Shown: positions 31,173 through 41,300 of the stretch, piece after piece | Layout of the letters: each line of letters begins with the position of its first letter | How positions within the stretch are numbered: the first letter of the stretch is position 1 | NCBI GenBank assembly: GCA_964384915.1 | Contig: CAYLMA010000003.1 | Coordinates: 88,804-152,803, forward strand | Length of the DNA stretch: 64,000 nucleotides | Reading direction: 5' to 3' | Origin: Sulfurimicrobium sp964384915 | Lineage (GTDB): Bacteria; Pseudomonadota; Gammaproteobacteria; Burkholderiales; Sulfuricellaceae | Made by a program: the position numbers and the translations under genes | Notes under the pieces: generated by a model | What the model was told of the DNA's origin: nothing | What the model saw: only the letters and a program-made list of their open reading frames with translations | Database searches by the model: none

Positions 31173-33593
31173 ATGTCGTTACATACGCACGAACCGCTCT
31201 CCAGCACACTAAAACTACCCTTGTTGCCTCTGCGCGATGTGGTGGTGTTTCCGCACATGGTGATTCCCCTCTTCGTGGGGCGTCCGAAGTCCATCAAGGC
31301 GCTTGAGGCAGCCATGGAGTCGGGCAAGCACATCCTGCTGGTGGCGCAGAAATCCGCTGCCAAGGATGAGCCAACTCTGGATGATCTTTACAGGATTGGC
31401 AGCGTTGCCAGTATTTTGCAGATGCTGAAACTGCCCGACGGCACGGTCAAGGTCCTGGTGGAAGGCAATCAGCGCGCAGAAGTCACCGAATTTTTCGATG
31501 ATGAAGCCTACTTTTCCGCACAGGCTGACGTGGTGCCGGCGCCCACTGAAAACGATAATGAAACCGAAGCGATGATGCGCAGTGTTTTTGCGCAGTTTGA
31601 CCAATACGTCAAGCTGAACAAGAAGATCCCGCCCGAGATTCTGACTTCCCTGGCCAGCATCGATGAGGCGGGTCGCCTGGCTGACACCATTGCTGCGCAT
31701 CTGCCTCTGAAACTGGAGCAGAAGCAGCATGTGCTGGAAATGTTCCCGGTGCGCGAGCGGCTGGAGCACCTGCTGGGTCAGCTGGATTCAGAAATCGATA
31801 TTCTCCAGGTTGAAAAGCGCATCCGTGGCCGGGTCAAGCGCCAAATGGAGAAGAGCCAGCGCGAGTATTACCTCAACGAACAGGTTAAAGCCATCCAGAA
31901 AGAACTGGGCGACATGGATGAGGGCGCTGATCTGGACGAGCTGGAGAAAAAAATCCAGGCTGCGCAAATGCCCAAGGAAGCCAAGGCCAAGGCCGAGGCA
32001 GAACTCAAGAAGCTCAAGCTGATGTCGCCGATGTCGGCTGAAGCGACCGTGGTGCGTAACTACATCGATGTGCTGGTCGGCTTGCCGTGGAAGAAGAAAA
32101 CCAAGATCAGCAAGGATCTGGCTGCCGCCGAAGCGGTTCTGGAAGAGGATCACTACGGCCTGGAGAAGGTCAAGGAAAGGATTGTCGAGTATCTTGCAGT
32201 GCAACAGCGCGTGGACAAGCTCAAGGCGCCTATCCTGTGCCTGGTCGGGCCGCCTGGCGTGGGCAAGACATCCCTCGGGCAGTCCATTGCGCGTGCGACC
32301 AATCGAAAATTCGTACGCATGGCGCTGGGCGGTGTGCGTGACGAGTCCGAGATTCGTGGCCATCGCCGCACCTATATCGGCTCCATGCCGGGCAAGATTC
32401 TTCAAAGCATGAGCAAGGTGGCGGTGCGTAATCCGCTGTTCCTGCTGGATGAAGTGGACAAGATGGGGATGGACTTCCGCGGCGACCCCTCGTCCGCGCT
32501 GCTGGAAGTCCTTGATCCGGAGCAGAACCATACCTTTGTCGATCATTACGTTGAGGTGGAGTATGACCTGTCTGACGTGATGTTCGTTGCCACTTCCAAC
32601 ACCATGAATATCCCGGCGCCTTTGCTGGACCGCATGGAAGTGATCCGCCTCTCCGGTTATACCGAAGACGAAAAGGTCAATATCGCCATGCGTTATCTGC
32701 TGCCCAAGCAGCTCAAGACGCATGGTTTGAAGGACACGGAAATCAGCGTTCCTGAGAGTGCGGTGCGTGACGTGGTGCGATACTACACACGAGAGGCCGG
32801 CGTGCGCAGTCTTGAACGCGAAATCGCCAAGATCTGCCGCAAGGTGGTAAAGGAACTGCTGCTTAAGAAAGGTGGCAAAAAAGTTACCGTGACGGCGCGC
32901 AATCTCGATAAATATCTTGGCGTGCAACGTTTTACCTTCGGCGTGGCGGAACAGCACAATCAGGTCGGGCAGGTGACCGGCTTGGCATGGACCGAGGTGG
33001 GCGGGGAGCTGCTAACTATCGAAGGAGTGGCTTTGCCAGGCAAGGGCAAGATGACAACCACAGGGAAGCTGGGTGATGTGATGCAGGAATCCATTCAGGC
33101 GGCGCTGTCGGTGGTGCGCAGCCGGGCTCGTGGCCTGGGCATCGCGGATGATTTCTATCAGAAGAACGATATCCATATCCACCTGCCCGAAGGCGCTACG
33201 CCCAAGGACGGACCGAGCGCGGGCATTGCCCTGACCACGGCGATGGTTTCCATACTGACCGGAATCCCGGTGCGAGCCGATGTGGCGATGACGGGCGAGA
33301 TCACCCTGCGAGGCGAGGTGTTGCCAATCGGGGGGTTGAAAGAGAAATTGCTGGCGGCACATCGTGGCGGAATCAAGACGGTTCTGATCCCGCAGGAGAA
33401 TGTCAAGGATCTGGTGGAAATCCCCGACAATATCAAGGGTAAGCTTGAGATCCTTCCAGTTAAATGGATAGATCAAGTGCTTGATATTGCGCTGGAAAGA
33501 AAGCCACAGGCGCTGCCAGAGAAGGCTGATGAAGTGGCGCCGCTCCCGGCTGTCGCGGAGGAGAAGGCGGTTACCGTTGCAGTCAAACATTAA
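31173..33593 (+). CDS. lon: ATP-dependent protease Lon
   Basis: This 806-residue protease has an N-terminal LAN substrate domain, a AAA+ module with Walker A GPPGVGKTS, and a C-terminal protease domain with Ser682 in KDGPSAGIA and Lys725 in the GGLKEK motif. It degrades damaged and regulatory proteins. It has its own terminator-isolated promoter and is followed by hupB. Confidence 0.98.
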   Translation: MSLHTHEPLSSTLKLPLLPLRDVVVFPHMVIPLFVGRPKSIKALEAAMESGKHILLVAQKSAAKDEPTLDDLYRIGSVASILQMLKLPDGTVKVLVEGNQRAEVTEFFDDEAYFSAQADVVPAPTENDNETEAMMRSVFAQFDQYVKLNKKIPPEILTSLASIDEAGRLADTIAAHLPLKLEQKQHVLEMFPVRERLEHLLGQLDSEIDILQVEKRIRGRVKRQMEKSQREYYLNEQVKAIQKELGDMDEGADLDELEKKIQAAQMPKEAKAKAEAELKKLKLMSPMSAEATVVRNYIDVLVGLPWKKKTKISKDLAAAEAVLEEDHYGLEKVKERIVEYLAVQQRVDKLKAPILCLVGPPGVGKTSLGQSIARATNRKFVRMALGGVRDESEIRGHRRTYIGSMPGKILQSMSKVAVRNPLFLLDEVDKMGMDFRGDPSSALLEVLDPEQNHTFVDHYVEVEYDLSDVMFVATSNTMNIPAPLLDRMEVIRLSGYTEDEKVNIAMRYLLPKQLKTHGLKDTEISVPESAVRDVVRYYTREAGVRSLEREIAKICRKVVKELLLKKGGKKVTVTARNLDKYLGVQRFTFGVAEQHNQVGQVTGLAWTEVGGELLTIEGVALPGKGKMTTTGKLGDVMQESIQAALSVVRSRARGLGIADDFYQKNDIHIHLPEGATPKDGPSAGIALTTAMVSILTGIPVRADVAMTGEITLRGEVLPIGGLKEKLLAAHRGGIKTVLIPQENVKDLVEIPDNIKGKLEILPVKWIDQVLDIALERKPQALPEKADEVAPLPAVAEEKAVTVAVKH

Positions 33594-33623
33594 ATTAATT
33601 GACATGAAACTTCGCGGAACCGC

Positions 33624-33653
33624 TTGACACAAGGATTTGCGGCTTGATATAAA
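33624..33653 (+). promoter_or_regulatory. Sigma-70 promoter of hupB
   Basis: TTGACA (33624-33629) and TATAAA (33648-33653) are 18 bp apart, 51 bp upstream of the hupB start codon. A second TTGACA at 33599-33604 has no partner -10. Confidence 0.7.
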
Positions 33654-33703
33654 GCGTTTGCTGGACTGTTTGTAACATCAACCAAACTGAAAGGGGATTA
33701 CAC

Positions 33704-33976
33704 GTGAACAAATCTGAGCTGATTGACGCGATCGCCAAAGATGCTGACATGTCCAAGGCTGCTGCTGGCCGCGCTCTGGATGCTGCTGTTGCTGCCGTAA
33801 AGGGTGCCATGAAAAAAGGCGATATGGTGACCCTGGTTGGTTTTGGTACATTCTATGTGGGCAAACGTGCGGCTCGTAACGGCCGCAATCCACGCACCGG
33901 TGCCACCATCAAGATCAAAGCCGCCAAGACTCCTAAATTTAGGGCTGGTAAAGCGCTCAAGGATGCTGTAAACTAG
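33704..33976 (+). CDS. hupB: DNA-binding protein HU-beta
   Basis: This 90-residue histone-like protein begins at a GTG behind AAAGGGGATTACAC. The sequence MNKSELIDAIA and the DNA-binding arm RNGRNPRTGATIKI are diagnostic of HU. The gene lies after lon as in most proteobacteria. Confidence 0.97.
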   Translation: MNKSELIDAIAKDADMSKAAAGRALDAAVAAVKGAMKKGDMVTLVGFGTFYVGKRAARNGRNPRTGATIKIKAAKTPKFRAGKALKDAVN

Positions 33977-34026
33977 CGGCTCTTTGATTTTGATTGGGTT
34001 TGAATAGATCCCGGTTAAAAGTCATC

Positions 34027-34102
34027 GGGTGCTTAGCTCAGTTGGTAGAGCGTCGCCCTTACAAGGCGAATGTCGGCGGTTCGAACCCGTCAGCACCCAC
34101 CA
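34027..34102 (+). tRNA. tRNA-Val (anticodon TAC)
   Basis: A complete cloverleaf has the acceptor GGGTGCT pairing with AGCACCC, the anticodon TAC at 34060-34062 in the loop CTTACAA, the T-arm GGTTCGAACC-type sequence, and an encoded CCA at the end. Confidence 0.97.
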
Positions 34103-34113
34103 CTATAGTTTCT

Positions 34114-34190
34114 GGAGTGGTAGTTCAGTTGGTTAGAATACCGGCCTGTCACGCCGGGGGTCGCGGGTTCGAGTCCCGTCCACTCCGCCA
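34114..34190 (+). tRNA. tRNA-Asp (anticodon GTC)
   Basis: The acceptor GGAGTGG pairs with CCACTCC. The anticodon GTC is at 34148-34150, with T-arm GGGTTCGAGTCCC and encoded CCA. It is 11 bp after tRNA-Val, so the pair is probably one transcript. Confidence 0.97.
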
Positions 34191-34193
34191 AAC

Positions 34194-34224
34194 AAGGGTG
34201 AACTTCGGTTCACCCTTTTTTCTT
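34194..34224 (+). terminator. Rho-independent terminator after tRNA-Val/Asp
   Basis: A 10-bp perfect stem (34194-34203 with 34208-34217) is closed by a stable TTCG tetraloop and followed by a T-rich run. It ends the hupB/tRNA unit. Confidence 0.93.
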
Positions 34225-34283
34225 TCTCGCCGCCAAATCAAACCGGCTTCGTCCGATTGGCAAGCCGTTTCCGGGTTAAAACT

Positions 34284-36191
34284 ATGCTACAAGTTATTCG
34301 TGAACATGCTCAAGGCAAAATCGCCAAATTCATTCTGGTCTTGATTACGATTCCCTTCGCTTTGTGGGGAGTCGACTCCTATCTGAAGCAGGGAGGGGAA
34401 GGCCCAGTGGTTGCCAAGGTTGCCGGGCAGGAAATCATGCAAAATGAATTCACCCAGGCGCTCAAGGACCAGCAGGAGCAGATGCGTACGGCACTGGGCA
34501 AAAACTTTGATCCGGCGATCATGGAAAATCCGGAGATACGTAAATCTGTCCTGGATGGACTGGTCAATCAACGCGTAATGCTGGCGGACGCGACGCAGGA
34601 GGGTCTGGCGGTTTCTGATGCGCAGCTTGCCAAGTTTATTGCCGGAATCGAAGCCTTCTGGGAAAGCGGAAAGTTTTCCCATGCGCGTTATGAGTCGGTG
34701 CTGCGTCAGCAAAACATGACAACCAGCATGTTCGAACACCGCCTGCGGCAGGACTTGTTGCTACAGACCGCTCAGGAAGGTGTCAGCCGTAATGCGTTTA
34801 TCCCCAGAGTGGTCGCGGACAAGCTGATTCGCTTCAATGAGCAACAGCGCGAAGCCAGTCAGGCCGTGATTTCAATCGAGCAGTTCATGACCCAGGCCAA
34901 GGTCGATGTGGCTGCTATCAAGGAATATTATGAAAAGCACCAGGACGAGTTCAAGCTGCCGGAACAGGCGCGGCTCGAGTACGTTGTGCTTTCAGCGGAA
35001 CATCTCGCAACGCTGGTGACGATAAGTGAAGATGAAATCGCGGCCTACTATAAAGAACATGCAAGCCAGTTCGGCCAGGTGGAAGAGCGTCAGGCCAGCC
35101 ATATTTTGATTGGCGTGGCAGCGACTGCCGGCGCGGCCGAGAAAACTGCAGCCATGGACAAGGCTCGCAAGGTTCTACAGGAAGTGAAGCAGGCGCCTGG
35201 CAATTTCGCGCAGTTGGCCAAACAGTATTCACAGGATACCGGTTCTGCAGCCCAGGGAGGTGACCTGGGCTACTTTGGCCGTGGCGCGATGGTCAAGCCT
35301 TTCGAAGACGCAGCCTTCCAAATGGCTGCCGGTGATATTAGTGACCTGGTGCAGTCTGATTTTGGCTACCACATCATCAAACTGACCGCCATCAAGCCAG
35401 CCAAATTGCGCTCGCTTCAGGAAGTGCATGGCGAAATCACCCAGGAACTGAAAAAACAGAAGGCCGGCAGGAAATTTACCGAAAATGCAGAGAATTTCAG
35501 CAACCTGGTATACGAACAGGGTGATAGCCTTACACCGGTTGCCCAGCAGCTCGGGCTCAAGATCGAGCAAAGCGGATGGGTAACTCGCATGGCGAGCGAT
35601 ATGCCGCTGCTCAACAGCCCTAAACTGTTGCAGGCCGTATTTACTGAAGAAGTGCTGAAAAACAAGCGCAACACTGAAGCGGTCGAGGTTGTGCCCAATA
35701 CGCTGGTAGCCGCCCGCTTGCTGGAATACAAAGCGGCCAGCATTAAACCGCTGGAAGAAGTCACGGTTGCGCTGGGCCAGCGTCTGCAACGCCAGCAGGC
35801 TTCAGCTCTGGCCGTGAAATGGGGCAAGGATGCATTGATTCAGTTGCAGCAGGGCAATACGCCTGCCGGTTTGAACTGGAGCCAGCCGCAACTGGCAAGC
35901 CGTGCCAAGCCGGCTGACCTGGCGGCGGATGTCTTGAAGGAGACTTTCAGGGCAAAAACAGACAAGCTGCCCGCTTACGTCGGTGTGGAAAATAATCAGG
36001 GGGGCTATACACTGGTCAAGGTGTCCAAACTGGTTGAGGGCGTGGGCATGGAAGAAGGTCGGAAGCAGGCGTATGCCCAGCGATTTGCCAGCATGCTGGA
36101 GCGTGAATATGCCACGGCTTACCTTTCGAGCCTGAAGCAGAAGACAAAAATCGAGATCAGGAAGGGCGCTCTGGAGAAGTCCGAGCGTTAA
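34284..36191 (+). CDS. ppiD: Periplasmic folding chaperone PpiD (peptidyl-prolyl isomerase)
   Basis: From ATG 34284 the product has 635 residues. An N-terminal cytoplasmic stub and a membrane helix (about residues 12-32, IAKFILVLITIPFALWG) anchor it. A SurA-type N-domain follows, then a parvulin PpiC domain at about residues 260-360 with SHILI and FGYHIIKL. It helps fold proteins leaving the Sec channel. Its place after lon-hupB is conserved. The stop overlaps the convergent serB stop. Confidence 0.92.
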   Translation: MLQVIREHAQGKIAKFILVLITIPFALWGVDSYLKQGGEGPVVAKVAGQEIMQNEFTQALKDQQEQMRTALGKNFDPAIMENPEIRKSVLDGLVNQRVMLADATQEGLAVSDAQLAKFIAGIEAFWESGKFSHARYESVLRQQNMTTSMFEHRLRQDLLLQTAQEGVSRNAFIPRVVADKLIRFNEQQREASQAVISIEQFMTQAKVDVAAIKEYYEKHQDEFKLPEQARLEYVVLSAEHLATLVTISEDEIAAYYKEHASQFGQVEERQASHILIGVAATAGAAEKTAAMDKARKVLQEVKQAPGNFAQLAKQYSQDTGSAAQGGDLGYFGRGAMVKPFEDAAFQMAAGDISDLVQSDFGYHIIKLTAIKPAKLRSLQEVHGEITQELKKQKAGRKFTENAENFSNLVYEQGDSLTPVAQQLGLKIEQSGWVTRMASDMPLLNSPKLLQAVFTEEVLKNKRNTEAVEVVPNTLVAARLLEYKAASIKPLEEVTVALGQRLQRQQASALAVKWGKDALIQLQQGNTPAGLNWSQPQLASRAKPADLAADVLKETFRAKTDKLPAYVGVENNQGGYTLVKVSKLVEGVGMEEGRKQAYAQRFASMLEREYATAYLSSLKQKTKIEIRKGALEKSER

Positions 36192-37045
36192 TCTTCGCCC
36201 TGGGGCGGCTCGAACAGGTTAAGGATGCCGTCGAGACCCGCGAAATCCAGCGCATGCGTTGCCTGCTCACGCACTAGTGGTTTTGCGTGGTAGGCGATGC
36301 TGATGCCTGCCATGCCCAGCATGGCAAGATCATTGGCGCCGTCACCGACTGCGATGACTTGGTCGCGCCGCAGACCGAGGGAAATTCTACGCTCCTCCAG
36401 CGCCCTTGCTTTCCCCGCAGCATCTATCAGCTTGCCGCTGATCATCCCGGTAATCTGCCCGTCGCAAATCCCGATCCGGTTGTAAACGGCATCATCGAGT
36501 CCCAGCCTTGTTTTCAGACGCTCGGCAAAGTATTCAAAACCACTTGTGAGCAACACGGTTTTCACCCCATGCCGCTGCAATTCCCTGATCAGATATTCGG
36601 CGCCAGGATTGAGCCGCAAGCTTTCTTGGTAGACGATTTCCAATGCAGATGCGGGCAGTTTCCCGAGCAGTGCCACCCGTTGGCGGAAGCTGCTTTCAAA
36701 GTTGATTTCGCCGCGCATGGCGCGCTCGGTAAGCGGGGCGATTTGCTCCCTGACGCCGGCCAGGTCCGCGAGTTCGTCTATGGTCTCGATGGCGATCAGC
36801 GTGGAATCCATGTCGAATGCCGCCAAGCCCAATTGAGCAAGGTGCCGCCCAGCCGGCGTCAAGGCGCAGTCGAGCTGATGCCTGGCGCAAAATTCCGCCA
36901 GGGCGGCGTTCAATCGGCCGCCATGAAGGCGGAAGGCGGGACGGTCTTTGATGCGGCCATGGCTGGTGCAGCCGCTGAGCCGTTTCAGTTGATCAAGAAG
37001 GGGTGAAGGGTCGGACACGCCCTGGATGACGATGCTTCCGGTCAT
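36188..37045 (-). CDS. serB: Phosphoserine phosphatase
   Basis: I choose ATG 37045 (285 residues, beginning MTGSIVIQGV); the longer frame overlaps the DUF1015 stop. The HAD motifs are FDMDSTLI (nucleophile Asp), LTSGF and GDGANDLAM. A short ACT-like N-terminal part precedes the HAD domain. It makes serine from phosphoserine. It follows the DUF1015 gene by 17 bp. Confidence 0.94.
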   Translation of the reverse strand: MTGSIVIQGVSDPSPLLDQLKRLSGCTSHGRIKDRPAFRLHGGRLNAALAEFCARHQLDCALTPAGRHLAQLGLAAFDMDSTLIAIETIDELADLAGVREQIAPLTERAMRGEINFESSFRQRVALLGKLPASALEIVYQESLRLNPGAEYLIRELQRHGVKTVLLTSGFEYFAERLKTRLGLDDAVYNRIGICDGQITGMISGKLIDAAGKARALEERRISLGLRRDQVIAVGDGANDLAMLGMAGISIAYHAKPLVREQATHALDFAGLDGILNLFEPPQGED

Positions 37046-37062
37046 GGCGTGTCCGAAAAAGC

Positions 37063-38307
37063 CTAATTCAGGACATGCGAAACCAGGCCATCCGCCAGCT
37101 TGGGTTCGAACCAGGTGGACTTGGGCGGCATGACTTCGTTGGCATCGGCCACTGCCATCAGGTCTTCCATGCTGGTGGCACACAGGGCAAAGGCCACCGC
37201 CATTTCACCGCTGTTGACGCGCTTTTCCAGCTCGGACAGGCCACGGATGCCGCCGACAAAGTCGATGCGCTTGTCGCGGCGCGGGTCGGCAATGCCCAGT
37301 ACCGGCGCGATCAGGTGGTTCTGCAGCAGGCTGACATCAAGCCGCGCCACCGGGTCTTGCGTGGGGATCAGTTGCGGTTTGATGGCGAGGCGGTACCATT
37401 GGCCATCCAGATACATGCCGAACTCGTTGGGTTGCGCGGGTTTCATCTGGCCGTTGCAGGCTTCGACGGAGAAACACTCCCCGATGCGCTGGAGAAAAGT
37501 CCCCTTACCCAAGCCATTCAGATCCTTGATCACGCGGTTGTAATCCATGATTTTCATCTGATGGTGCGGGAAAATCACCGACAGGAAGTAGTTGTAGCTT
37601 TCCTCCCCGCTGTGGACAGGATTGGCGGCCTTGCGCGCTGCGCATATGCGTGAAGCGGAGGCCGAGCGGTGGTGGCCGTCCGCGATGTAGATCGCATGCA
37701 TGGCATCGAAAGCCTTCGTCAGCTTGTCGTTGATGGCAGTGTCGCGCATCACCCAGATGGTGTGGCGGATGCCGTCGTCGGCGGTGACGTCGGCATCCGG
37801 CTCTCCCGCGCTGGCCTGGGCGAGCATGGCGTCCACTTCGGGTGCGTTGGGATAGGCCAGCAGCACCGGGCCGGTCTGGGCGTTGAGCGCCTCAATCTGG
37901 CGCACACGGTCGTCTTCCTTGTCGGGACGGGTGAACTCGTGCTTGCGAATGCGGTTGGTGTCGTAGTCCGCCACCGAGGCGGCCGCCACCAGCCCGGTCT
38001 GGCTGTGTCCGCCCATGACCAGGCGGTAGGCATAGTAGCAGGCGCTGTCATCGCGCTTCAGCACCCCCGCATCGATCATGCGCTGCAGGTTCTCGGCTGC
38101 CTTGGCATAGACTTCCGGCGCATAGGGGTCGGTTTCCGGGGGCAGGTCGATTTCCGGCTTCGAAATGTGCAGGAAGCTCCAGGGACGGCCATTCGCGCGC
38201 ACCCGTGCTTCCGCGGTGGAAAGCACGTCATAGGGCGGGGCGGCAACTTCTGTGGCGCGTCCGGGGGCGGGGCGCAGGCCGGCAAAGGGGCGGATCAGGT
38301 GGGTCAT
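37063..38307 (-). CDS. DUF1015 family protein
   Basis: This 414-residue protein opens with the family pattern IRPFAGLRPAPGRATEVAAPPYDVL and includes the conserved ADGHHR motif near the middle. Members are widespread, often near serine metabolism genes, and some annotations call them SerC-like or kinase-linked. The function here is unproven. It lies between mfd and serB on one strand, 11 bp after mfd. Confidence 0.88.
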   Translation of the reverse strand: MTHLIRPFAGLRPAPGRATEVAAPPYDVLSTAEARVRANGRPWSFLHISKPEIDLPPETDPYAPEVYAKAAENLQRMIDAGVLKRDDSACYYAYRLVMGGHSQTGLVAAASVADYDTNRIRKHEFTRPDKEDDRVRQIEALNAQTGPVLLAYPNAPEVDAMLAQASAGEPDADVTADDGIRHTIWVMRDTAINDKLTKAFDAMHAIYIADGHHRSASASRICAARKAANPVHSGEESYNYFLSVIFPHHQMKIMDYNRVIKDLNGLGKGTFLQRIGECFSVEACNGQMKPAQPNEFGMYLDGQWYRLAIKPQLIPTQDPVARLDVSLLQNHLIAPVLGIADPRRDKRIDFVGGIRGLSELEKRVNSGEMAVAFALCATSMEDLMAVADANEVMPPKSTWFEPKLADGLVSHVLN

Positions 38308-38318
38308 GACGGGGGTCC

Positions 38319-41300
38319 TTATTGCAGTTTCTTGAATAAAAATTTGATTGTGGTGATGCGCTGTTCGAGCTCGGGCAGCGGAACGCCGATGCGGATCTTG
38401 TCCGGCCCGGCCAGCTTGCAGCCGGGCTGCTTCTGAATGAATTCGATGATTTTAACAGGGTCGATCGGCGGGCTGGGGACGAATTGCACCACGATGGCAT
38501 CGCTGCTGGCGTCGATTTTCACGATGCCCAGCGGCTTGGCCAGGACGCGCAGGCGATGGGCTTCCAGCAAGGCGCCGGCTGCAGGCGGCAGCAGGCCGAA
38601 GCGGTCGATCAGCTCTTCATGAATCAGGTCGAGCTCTTCCATGCCGGCGCAATTGGCCAGCCGCTTGTAGAGCGTCAGGCGCTGGTTGATGTCGCCACAA
38701 TAGTCCTTGGGCAGCAGCGCCGGGGTGTGCAGGTTGATTTCCGTGGTGACGGCAAGCGGCGCGGCCATGTCCGGCTCCTTGCCCTCCTTGAGCGCCTTCA
38801 CGGCCTGGCTGAGCATGTCGGCATAGAGGCTGAAGCCGATTTCCTGCATTTCGCCGCTCTGCGACTCGCCCAGGATTTCGCCCGCGCCGCGGATCTCTAG
38901 GTCATGCATGGAAAGGTAGAAGCCGGCGCCCAGGTCTTCCATCATCTGGATCGCGTCCAGGCGTTTCTTGGCCTGCGGCGTGAGCGCAGCCACCTCGCCC
39001 GGCGTGAGCAGATAGGCGTAGGCCTGGTGGTGCGAACGGCCGACCCGGCCGCGCAACTGGTGCAATTGCGCGAGGCCGAACTTGTCCGCGCGGTTCATGA
39101 TGATGGTGTTGGCGGTGGGGATGTCGATGCCGGTTTCGATGATGGTGGTGCAGAGCAGGACATTGAAGCGCTGCTGGTAAAAATCGCGCATCACGTGTTC
39201 CAGGTCGCGTTCGTGCAACTGGCCGTGGGCCACCGCGATGCGCGCCTCGGGCAGCAGTTTGGCCAGCTTTTCCTGGACGTTGAGGATGGTTTCCACCTCG
39301 TTGTGCAGGAAATATACCTGGCCGCCGCGCTTGAGCTCGCGCAGCACCGCCTCGCGGATGATGCCCTCGGAATAGGGGGCGACGAAGGTCTTGATGGACA
39401 GGCGTCTCTGCGGCGCCGTGGCGATGACGGAAAAGTCGCGCAGGCCTTCGAGCGACATCGACAGCGAGCGGGGAATCGGCGTTGCGGTCAGGGTCAGCAC
39501 GTCCACCTCGGCGCGCAAGGCCTTGAGCTGTTCCTTCTGGCGCACGCCGAAACGGTGCTCCTCGTCCACGATGACCAGGCCCAGATTCTTGAATTTGACG
39601 TCCTTCTGGATCAGCTTGTGGGTGCCGATGACGATGTCGATCTCGCCCGAGGCCAGCCCCTTGAGCGCCAGGGTCTGTTCCTTGGCGGTGCGGAAGCGGG
39701 AGAGCTCCGCCACCTTGACCGGCCAGTCGGAAAAGCGGTCGGAGAAATTGTTGAAATGCTGCTCCGCCAAAAGCGTGGTGGGAACCAGGATCGCCACCTG
39801 CTTGCCGTCGGCGACCGCGACAAAGGCGGCGCGCAGGGCCACCTCGGTCTTGCCGAAGCCGACGTCGCCGCACACCAGCCGGTCCATCGGCTGGCCGGAG
39901 GTCATGTCCCCGATCACGGCCTGGATCGCCGCCGCCTGGTCCGGGGTTTCCTCGAAGTCGAAACCGGCGGCGAAAGCCTCGTAATCGTGATGATTGAGTT
40001 TGAATGAATAGCCCTGGCGCGCCGCCCGCTGCGCATACAGGTTGAGCAGTTCCGCGGCGGTGTCGCGCGCCTGTTGCAGCGCCTTCTTCTTGGCCTTTTC
40101 CCACTGCCCGCTGCCGAGCCGGTGCAGGGGGGCGGAATCCGGGCTGGCGCCGCTGTAGCGGCTGATGACATGCAGGTCGCAAACCGGGACGTAGAGCTTG
40201 TCGCCGCCGGCGTATTCGAGGTGCAGAAACTCGGTTTCGCCTTCGCCCAGATCCATGTTCACCAGGCCCAGGTAGCGGCCGATGCCATGCTGTTCGTGCA
40301 CCACCGGGTCGCCCGCCCTGAGTTCGGACAGGTCGCGCAGCATGTTCTCGACATTGCTGCGGCGCGTGGTGTCGCGGCGCCGCGACTGGCGTACCTGGGT
40401 GGCGTAGAGCTCGGTTTCGGTGATGAGGGCAAAAGCTGGGGTGATGGGTGATGGGGGATGGGGGATGATAAAACCCGTGCTCACCAGCCCGGCGGCGAGC
40501 ATGAGACGCTCAGGACTTGCCTCGAACTGGGCGAAATCTTCACAGAGGACCGGCTTCAGGCCGTATTCGGCCAGATATTGCGCCATGGTTTCGCGCCGCC
40601 CCATGCTTTCCGCCAGGATCAGGACGCGGCCATCGAAGGTCTCGATGAAGCCTTTCAGTTTTTCCAGCGGGTCTTCGGCGCGGCGCTCGACCTGTACCGG
40701 GGGCACAGGCTGGGTGATGGGCTTGTCGCCTGCTTCGCTGGAAATTTCGATGCGCCGAAACAGTTTGATCTCGCCGAAAAAAACATCCACCGGGAGGAAC
40801 AGTTCTTCCGGCGACAGCAGGGGGCGGTTGCGGTCACCCCGCAGCAGCATGTAGCGCGAGCGGGTGTCCTGCCAGAAATGTTGCGCGGCGCCTTCCAGGT
40901 CGTGGTGCAGGCACAGCAGCGCCTGCTGGGGCAGGTAATCGAACAGCGTGGCGGTGTGCTCGAAGAACAGCGGCAGATAATATTCGATGCCCAGCGGCGC
41001 CAGGCCGTTGCTGACATCCTTGTAAAGCTGGCTCTTGGAGGGGTCGCCTTCGAATTGTTCGCGGAATTTCTGGCGGAACAGGCTGATGCCGGCCTCGTCG
41101 AGCGGAAATTCACGCGCCGGCAAAAGGCGCACGTCCTTCACCGGGTAGATGCTGCGCTGGGTATCCACGTCGAAAGTGCGGATGGACTCGATTTCCTGGT
41201 CGAACAGGTCGAGCCGGTAGGGCACTGCGCTGCCCATGGGGAACAGGTCCACCAGCCCGCCGCGGACCGAATATTCGCCCGGCGTCAGCACCTGGGTGAC

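Noticed and set aside
38902..40182. Two long ORFs (one per strand) inside mfd
   Set aside because: mfd motifs occupy the same bases in another frame; both ORFs have skewed composition and no recognised domain.
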